Positions 59,381-64,000 of a stretch of 64,000 nt of DNA are shown here, one piece after another. The notes beneath the pieces are model-generated. The model saw only the letters and a list, made by a program, of their open reading frames with translations, was not told where the DNA came from and ran no database searches. The position numbers were made by a program, and so were the translations under genes. This stretch comes from Hydnum rufescens UP504 (lineage: Eukaryota; Basidiomycota; Agaricomycetes; Cantharellales; Hydnaceae), in NCBI GenBank assembly GCA_014904985.1, contig MU129024.1, positions 99,664-163,663 on the forward strand, given 5' to 3'. Positions within the stretch are counted from its first letter, which is position 1, and each line of letters opens with the position of its first letter.

Positions 59381-60910
59381 CGACAACGCGCCCAGTGAAT
59401 GGCCGCACGAACCCCACACCCGCTACAGCAGGTGTGTGGTTCTCTATGAGATGAGTCCCCCCCCCCTCTAATATATCCAGCCGTGCAAAAAGAGCAGCGA
59501 AAGCTGCTCTTTTTGCGCTGGTTTTCATTTCTCACTAATGTAAATATTTTTTCTAGGTTATCCCCTGCCCTACAACCAACGAAATGAAGAGAAGAACCAC
59601 CCAACAAAGAACGAGCGGAATGGAGCCCTGCCAAATGAACCCCAACCCCCCCCCAAAACGACAGCCCGTGACATGAACGCACGCCAAAACCCACATGCTA
59701 AACGAAAAGCATGCGAGTGAAGAAGGACCATCACACAAAACGACGTGGAGCTAACAAGTGGCCCCAGGAACCACACACCCGCTGTGGCAGGTGTGTGGTA
59801 CTTCAAGATAAGTGTTTATTGTTTATTTTTTTTTATTTTTGTGGCACAAGAAGAGCAGCGTAAGCTGCTCTTCTTGCGATGCTTTAATATTTAACTAACC
59901 TGTTCATTTTTCTAGATATTGAACTTGAACCCCATGACACCAAACCCATGGAGCGAAACCCGCGATGCCCAACCCGCCGAATGATGGCCCGCGACGCCAA
60001 ACCTGCCGAACGGAGGTCCGTGATGTCAAACCTGCTGAACAAAGGCCCGCCCCCCATGAATGAAACTGCGAAACGACTGATGACTGACATGAACCCGCGA
60101 ACTGGGCCGCACAGGAAAATAGGGAGCCACACACCCGCTGTGGCGGGTGTGTGGTACTCTAAGATAAGCTTGTTTTCATTTTTTGTGGCGCAAGAAGAGC
60201 AGCATAAGCTGCTCTTCTTGCGATGCTTTGATGTTTAACTAACACCCTTATTTTCTAGATCTCGAACCCCGCACGAACCCCCGACGCCAAACCCGCGACC
60301 TGAAACCCTGCGACCGAAGCCCGTGACCTGAAGCCCCGTGACCCCAAACCCACCAAACGAAACAAAACCCCGTGAATGAAACCATGAACGTGCAAGTACC
60401 ACACCCGCTGCGGCGGGTGTGTGGTACTCTCAAGGTAAGTCTTTCTTTCTGGAGCTACAATCGCGCAAGAAGAGCAGCCATGGGCTGCTCTTCTTGCTCT
60501 TCACTACATTAAAGTAACACATCTTTTATTTTAGGTGACAAAATAGCCTCCCCCCCGAATAAGCCCCTGCGAGATGTGCGCACTGGGCCCCACGCAAATG
60601 GGCAAACGGGCCCATACAAACGCGTGAGCTAGGCCCGGGGTGATCATTTACGGTATGAATTTTCATTTTGCTACAAGTGCGCAAGAAGAGCAGCCTGTGG
60701 CTGCTCTTCTTGGGTGCATGGGTCCCCACTGGGTGAGCCTAGTGTATATAATAATAATCAATAAATAAATAATCCTAATGGCTAGGGGCCCCAGGGGCCC
60801 CTGGGCTGCTTGACCAGCCCCCTTGACTGAATTGCAGGGGCCCCTGGGGCCCCCCGGGTCTGATATCTAGTTAGAGCATATAAATGCAACCCTTGAAATA
60901 TCTAGTTAGA

Positions 60911-61372
60911 TACCGATAATTGGCTGACCAGGCTGATGACAGATGTAGCTGGTCCGCTACTTTGACGAGAGTCCTGGGGAGTGCCTCGGGAAGTGTGCAT
61001 GGCAAGATCACGATACGTAGGCCTAGTATACTTTACGGACCTTGGACATTCCTTAAGTACGTTTTCAGGTTCATTTAGCTGTAGGTCTGAGTGATCACGG
61101 CATGGCAGGTGGCCAGGTTTCCAGGCCGTTCTTGTGAGGCTGGAAGCAGTGGAGTCTGGACTACTGCCAGATCCTAGACTGGATCTGGCCCAGTCCCTGG
61201 AAGTGAAGTCTAGAGCTTCGTTATTTTTTGGGGGAGTGACCACCCCTTTTGAGGTATCCACCCTGGTTAAGAGGGGGCTGCGAATCTTCGACGATAACAT
61301 ATCATAGGCTTGGTCAAGTATAGGCGAAATGAGTGTTGAGCCCCAGATACGGGTTCTTACACACTCCACCAG
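60911..61372 (-). other. Leader of the LTR element with primer-binding site
   Basis: The minus strand directly after the 5' LTR reads CTGGTGGAGTGTGTAAGAAC. TGG one base after the LTR end is typical of a tRNA-primed binding site; I did not identify the tRNA. The frame opening in the LTR continues through the leader to 60902 (WARSSLGSGSSPDSTASSL) but has no recognisable domain and ends at the foldback border. Confidence 0.55.
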
Positions 61373-61885
61373 TGTTAATTCGGTAGAGTCCGAATTAGGT
61401 TTGGGGCGGTTAAGCAGTCCCGGCAGGGGTTCCGGATTGGGCTTTGGTCCATGTTTACCTTCGACAGGTTTGCGTGTTAGTTCGAAGGTAGGGTCTGGGA
61501 ATGTTCTAGGATGGGTCTTTAGACGTAGGTCCATAGGTCCGGGTTTTGCCATGACATTAGAAATAAGAGTAAAGTTCTGTGGTAAGGTCATGCAGTGCGA
61601 GAATCGCAGTGTACTGTTCCAGTACACTGTGGGTAGCAGCCAAGTGAGTGGAAAAAGATGCATTTCCGGATCTTCCCATGGCTAGCTATTCGAGTCTACT
61701 TACGTAAACAGATACAAATCTAGCTAAAGCCGGGGCAGCACCAAACTCCTGTGGAGAAGCTTTCCACTGGAGTGTTTGAGAAGAAAAGGGAAAAAGGAAG
61801 TAAGAAAGGAGGGAATACATTGGTTCATAGTAGTAGTGACGTTTTAATAGGGCCGAGTGCCAGTCAGACTAATATCCCACTAACA
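61373..61885 (-). repeat. 5' LTR of the 18.8 kb element
   Basis: 513 bp, ~98% identical to the 43130-43641 LTR. Target duplication GTCTG follows at 61886-61890. Confidence 0.96.
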
Positions 61886-61890
61886 GTCTG

Positions 61891-63730
61891 CCTTGCCACC
61901 ACACACTTGGCTCAGAAGTGCACTGTTGCACTCTGAGTCCCCTATAACTCCTCTGTGTGCAGATGCCTTCACTTCTGCCCTTGACCATGCTCACTTATCC
62001 CTTCATTATCCCACTCTTGTTCATAACATTATTCATGGTTTCCCAATTGGGTTGGATATGCCTCCCATTTCTGTCACATTCCTTCCCCCCAATCACTACA
62101 AAACCTCCGAAGAAGATCAGATTATACAGGCCAAACTGGACAAGGAAGTGGCACTTGGGCACATGTCTGGCCCTTTCACTGTCCAGCAGGCTGAACAATT
62201 CTATGGGGGTTCTTTCCAGACTGCTCCTCTGGCCATTGTCCCAAAACCAGGTGATGGTCCAGATCACTGACGGATGGTCCAAAATCTCTCCTTCCAGGAT
62301 CAGTTTGGCATGTCTGTCAATGACTTTATTGATTCTGATGATTTCCCCACCACTTGGGGGACAGCTCAGATTATGGCTGAGTGGGTGAGTGTCCCATCCT
62401 TTATCCTTTGGTGTTTGCCTTTGGCACACCCAACATGTCCTTTTTTGGAATGTTGTCCTTTAAGGCATTGTCTTTGGCATGTTGGCCTTGGGGTGTTAGC
62501 CTCTGGCTCACCTCGCATTCCTTGAATGCATTGTCTTTTGGGCATGCCTGACATGGCCTCTGTCATCCTGTCCTTGGTTTTGGGCCTTTCCAAATTGCCT
62601 TCCTTGGTGCTTACTGTACCTGCTCAATAGGTGGCTTCTTGCCCTCCTGGGGCCCAAGCTGCTCAGCTTGATTTTGCTGCTGCCTATCATCAGATGGCTG
62701 TTTTTCATGCACACCAGCCTTTTCTTGCTGTTATGACCTCTCTGGGAATTTTCCTCAATCACTGCAATCCCTTTGGCCTCTCCTCTGCTGCAGGGACCCT
62801 TGGTGTTGCCACAGATGCCACTCTCAATATCATTCGGGCCAACCTTCCAGTTCCTTTCTTCATCAAGTGGGTGGATGACCTCTTACCAACCCGCATACCA
62901 GTATCTGAATCCCCCCCTGGGGTCTACCAATACTCATACGAGCTCATCAACATTATCACAATTGTAAAGTCCCTCAGTTGGCTATTCAATGATATCAAGA
63001 CCAAAGATTTTGCTTCAACTGTTGTCTATGTAGGGTTTCAATGGGACCTTGCAAACAAGCATGTCTCACTGCCTGAAAAGAAGTGGTTGAAGCATCTCCA
63101 GAAGCTGTTGGATGTTTTGTCCATTATTGATACTACTCATTGCTTGTGGCTTGAACCATTGGTCAATCTCCAAGGTTCCCTTGCACATATCTGTTTCATC
63201 TATCACGACAGTCACTCCAGGATGCCATCTCTTCACCATTTCATTGCATCTTTCAGTGCCAATATTTTCATCTCTCACTTCCCCCCCCCCACACCTCCTC
63301 ACAGATTTGACTTGGTGGCAGGTGGCCTTGGAGTCACCCAACTTTTTGCGCCCTATTGGATTCCAACCAATTGTCAATCTTGACATCTATGTTGATGCCT
63401 CCACCTCTTGGGGTATCAGTCTGGTTGTTGGGTTCCTTTGGCATGCCTGGCAGCTCCTCCCAGGCTGGCAGGCTGAGGGTTGCAAAATTGGATGGGCAGA
63501 GAGCATTGCCTTGGAATTTGCTGTCATGGAGGCAGCAGCATGCAGCTTACATGATGTTCATGTTCTTGTTCACAGTGACAATAAAGGTTCCATTGGTCAA
63601 TACATCCATGGCTGGAGCCGCAACCCCTTCATCAATGAATCCATCATATGCACTTCCTCAATCACAAGGGATGCAAACTTTGATATCCTCCTTGAATATG
63701 TCAAATCATCAGAGAATTGCGCTGATTGTC
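61891..63730 (+). pseudogene. DIRS-like retroelement, RT/RNase H part (right half)
   Basis: After the gag end, a frame reads HNIIHGFPIGLDMPPI and VPKPGDGPDH, a TGA, then RMVQNLSFQDQFGMSVNDF, a gap (62383-62629), AQAAQLDFAAAYHQMAVFH (RT motif A), NPFGLSSAAGTLGVATDA, FFIKWVDDLLP (motif C with VDD) and FQWDLANKHVSLPEKK. RNase H follows in another frame: NLDIYVDASTSWGISLVVG, GWAESIALEFAVMEAAA, VLVHSDNKGSIGQY. These are the hallmarks of fungal DIRS polymerases. The tyrosine recombinase would lie beyond the right edge. Confidence 0.82.
62383..62629 (+). other. Intron-like interruption inside the DIRS RT
   Basis: The frame breaks after WGTAQIMAEW at a donor-like GTGAGT and resumes at VASCPPGAQAAQLDF after CTCAATAG. 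The ~245 bp between are rich in TTGGC/CCTTTGG tandem-like motifs and are not coding. It could be a real intron or a small insertion. Confidence 0.5.
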
Positions 63731-63870
63731 AGGGTTTGTCCCTTACTCCGGTCCACTCTGGTCCACTCTGGTCCACTCTGGTCCACTCCGGTCCTTGTCC
63801 AGGTTTGTCCCTTACTCCGGTCCACTCCAGATCACTCCGGTCCTTGTCCACCCACCTCCAGTCCAGTTCT
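63731..63870. repeat. GGTCCACTCT tandem repeat
   Basis: Four to five head-to-tail copies of a 10 bp unit (GGTCCACTCT/C) nested in two copies of a ~70 bp unit starting CAGGTTTGTCCCTTACTCC. It follows the RNase H of the DIRS element and disrupts its frame. Confidence 0.85.
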
Positions 63871-64000
63871 CCGCTTAGTTCCTTCGCCCAAGTCCACTTT
63901 GCTTCTGGCTTGATTCTGGTTTGACTCCGATCCAACCCTATCGTGGTTTCATTTCCCTTTCATTCCCCATTGCTTCCGGTTTGTCCCCTGGGTGAGTTCC
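63871..64000. other. Window edge, pyrimidine-rich DIRS continuation
   Basis: No feature recognised beyond CCACTT/TTCCGG-type low-complexity sequence. Confidence 0.3.

Larger units (their letters stand above)
56029..60425. repeat. Hairpin A array (CCACACACCCGC...GCGGGTGTGTGG), about 16 copies
   Basis: Copies near 56029, 56104, 56175, 56418, 56652, 56946, 57211, 57437, 57695, 57952, 58171, 58953, 59412, 59769, 60127 and 60397. Stem ACCACACACCCGC with a 4-6 nt loop. On the outward-reading strand of each arm the hairpin is followed within 5-20 nt by a donor-like sequence (AAG|GTAAGT or GTGAGT). The three leftmost copies are packed ~73 bp apart without full units. Confidence 0.9.
56348..60713. 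repeat. Hairpin B array (GCGCAAAAAGAGCAGC...GCTGCTCTTTTTGCGC), 14 copies
   Basis: Copies near 56348, 56578, 56892, 57141, 57367, 57624, 57881, 58103, 59021, 59482, 59843, 60186, 60463 and 60678. The stem drifts along the array: AAAAGGAGCAG on the left, AAAAAGAGCAG in the middle, AAGAAGAGCAG on the right, each time matched by the opposite strand of the stem. Each sits inside the intron-like part of a unit, between a donor-like GTAAGT and a branch-site-like CTAAC. Confidence 0.92.
55671..60910. mobile_element. 5.2 kb foldback structure with hairpin/intron arrays
   Basis: A large inverted-repeat object between leader and gag of the LTR element. The outer ends match in inverse orientation: left TTGCATTTATAT then TCTAACTAGA, and the same from the right. 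Both ends also carry TCTAGTTAGA (55671-55680 and 60901-60910), either a 10 bp target duplication or a terminal motif. GGGGCCCC cores follow inside both ends. The centre of symmetry is near 58580. The left arm has eight and the right arm five to six tandem units of 220-460 bp, pointing away from the centre. Each unit has two hairpins and splice-like signals. No ORF is conserved between units. A non-autonomous foldback element is the working guess. Confidence 0.75.
43130..61885 (-). mobile_element. 18.8 kb Ty3-like chromodomain LTR retrotransposon, nested in the DIRS element
   Basis: Bounded by 512 and 513 bp LTRs (TGTTA...TAACA) and a perfect 5 bp target duplication GTCTG at 43125-43129 and 61886-61890. 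Transcribed on the minus strand: 5' LTR at 61885-61373, then PBS, leader, foldback insertion, gag (55663-53000), protease (52995-52258), RT (52080-50926), RNase H (49754-48585), integrase (48469-47400), chromodomain (~45760-45438), an extra 3' ORF (44838-43966), a polypurine tract and the 3' LTR at 43641-43130. The order is that of Ty3/gypsy chromoviruses. It is several times the usual 5-7 kb because of at least three secondary insertions and long non-coding parts. Many stops make it non-autonomous now. Confidence 0.95.

Noticed and set aside
56348..60713. Intrinsic bacterial-type terminators
   Set aside because: The GC-rich stems and T runs look similar, but the host is a fungus and the hairpins lie inside intron-like segments rather than after genes.
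56029..60720. CRISPR array
   Set aside because: Regular repeats with spacers, but the genome is eukaryotic, the spacers are related to one another, units are 220-460 bp and two different palindromes alternate with splice signals.
55671..60910. Helitron
   Set aside because: No Rep/helicase, no CTRR end with a single 3' hairpin, and inverted rather than directional ends.

Overview
The window looks like one contig stretch from an Agaricomycete fungus. I infer a Rhizoctonia/Ceratobasidium-like genome from the compact genes with 50-65 nt introns, a lineage-typical HNH-nuclease gene, and many Ty3, copia and DIRS relics. It has two very different halves.
1-35.7 kb is a dense euchromatic gene block. 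In order it holds: a DDT/WHIM-type chromatin factor running off the left edge (-), the 25S rRNA methyltransferase BMT2 (+), an HNH-family gene (+), a giant TOM1/HUWE1 HECT ubiquitin ligase of about 12.6 kb (-), mitochondrial ribosomal protein bS6m (+), a HAD hydrolase (-), a 3-methyladenine DNA glycosylase (+), an APH-like kinase with broken frames (+), ribosomal protein RPS0/uS2 (+), RNase H2 subunit A (-), a selenoprotein-W-like Rdx protein (+), TMEM208/SND2 (-), ERB1/BOP1 (-), a TPMT-type methyltransferase (+), a PEX11-family gene (+) and a small mitochondrial-type membrane protein (-). Several of these serve ribosome production (BMT2, ERB1, RPS0) and protein targeting or quality control (TOM1, SND2). 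I predicted exon structures by eye. For BMT2, HNH, bS6m, the glycosylase, RPS0, Rdx, PEX11 and the small membrane protein, the listed exons sum to whole codons.
34.1-40.8 kb is a disturbed zone. A 1.6 kb segment carrying the PEX11 3' part and the small membrane gene is present twice. The second copy is full of one-base indels, split by an N gap plus 0.9 kb of foreign sequence, and separated from the first copy by a dead Ty1/copia relic. Haplotype mis-assembly is the simplest reading.
41.4-64 kb is a nested transposon complex. A DIRS-like retroelement (gag left, RT/RNase H right) is split by an 18.8 kb LTR retrotransposon (43130-61885, minus strand, 512/513 bp LTRs, perfect 5 bp target duplication). 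That element carries gag, protease, RT, RNase H, integrase and a chromodomain, and was itself invaded by a solo LTR, by one or two further non-coding insertions, and by a 5.2 kb foldback structure (55671-60910). Every substitution between the two LTRs lies at a CpG, and most premature stops in the element are TGA where CGA would be expected, so the region has decayed by methyl-CpG deamination.
The most unusual object is the 5.2 kb foldback. Two divergently oriented arms leave a central inverted repeat. Each arm is a chain of exon-intron-like units: a GTGTGTGG-type hairpin sits just before each splice donor, and a second hairpin with compensatory stem changes sits inside each intron.
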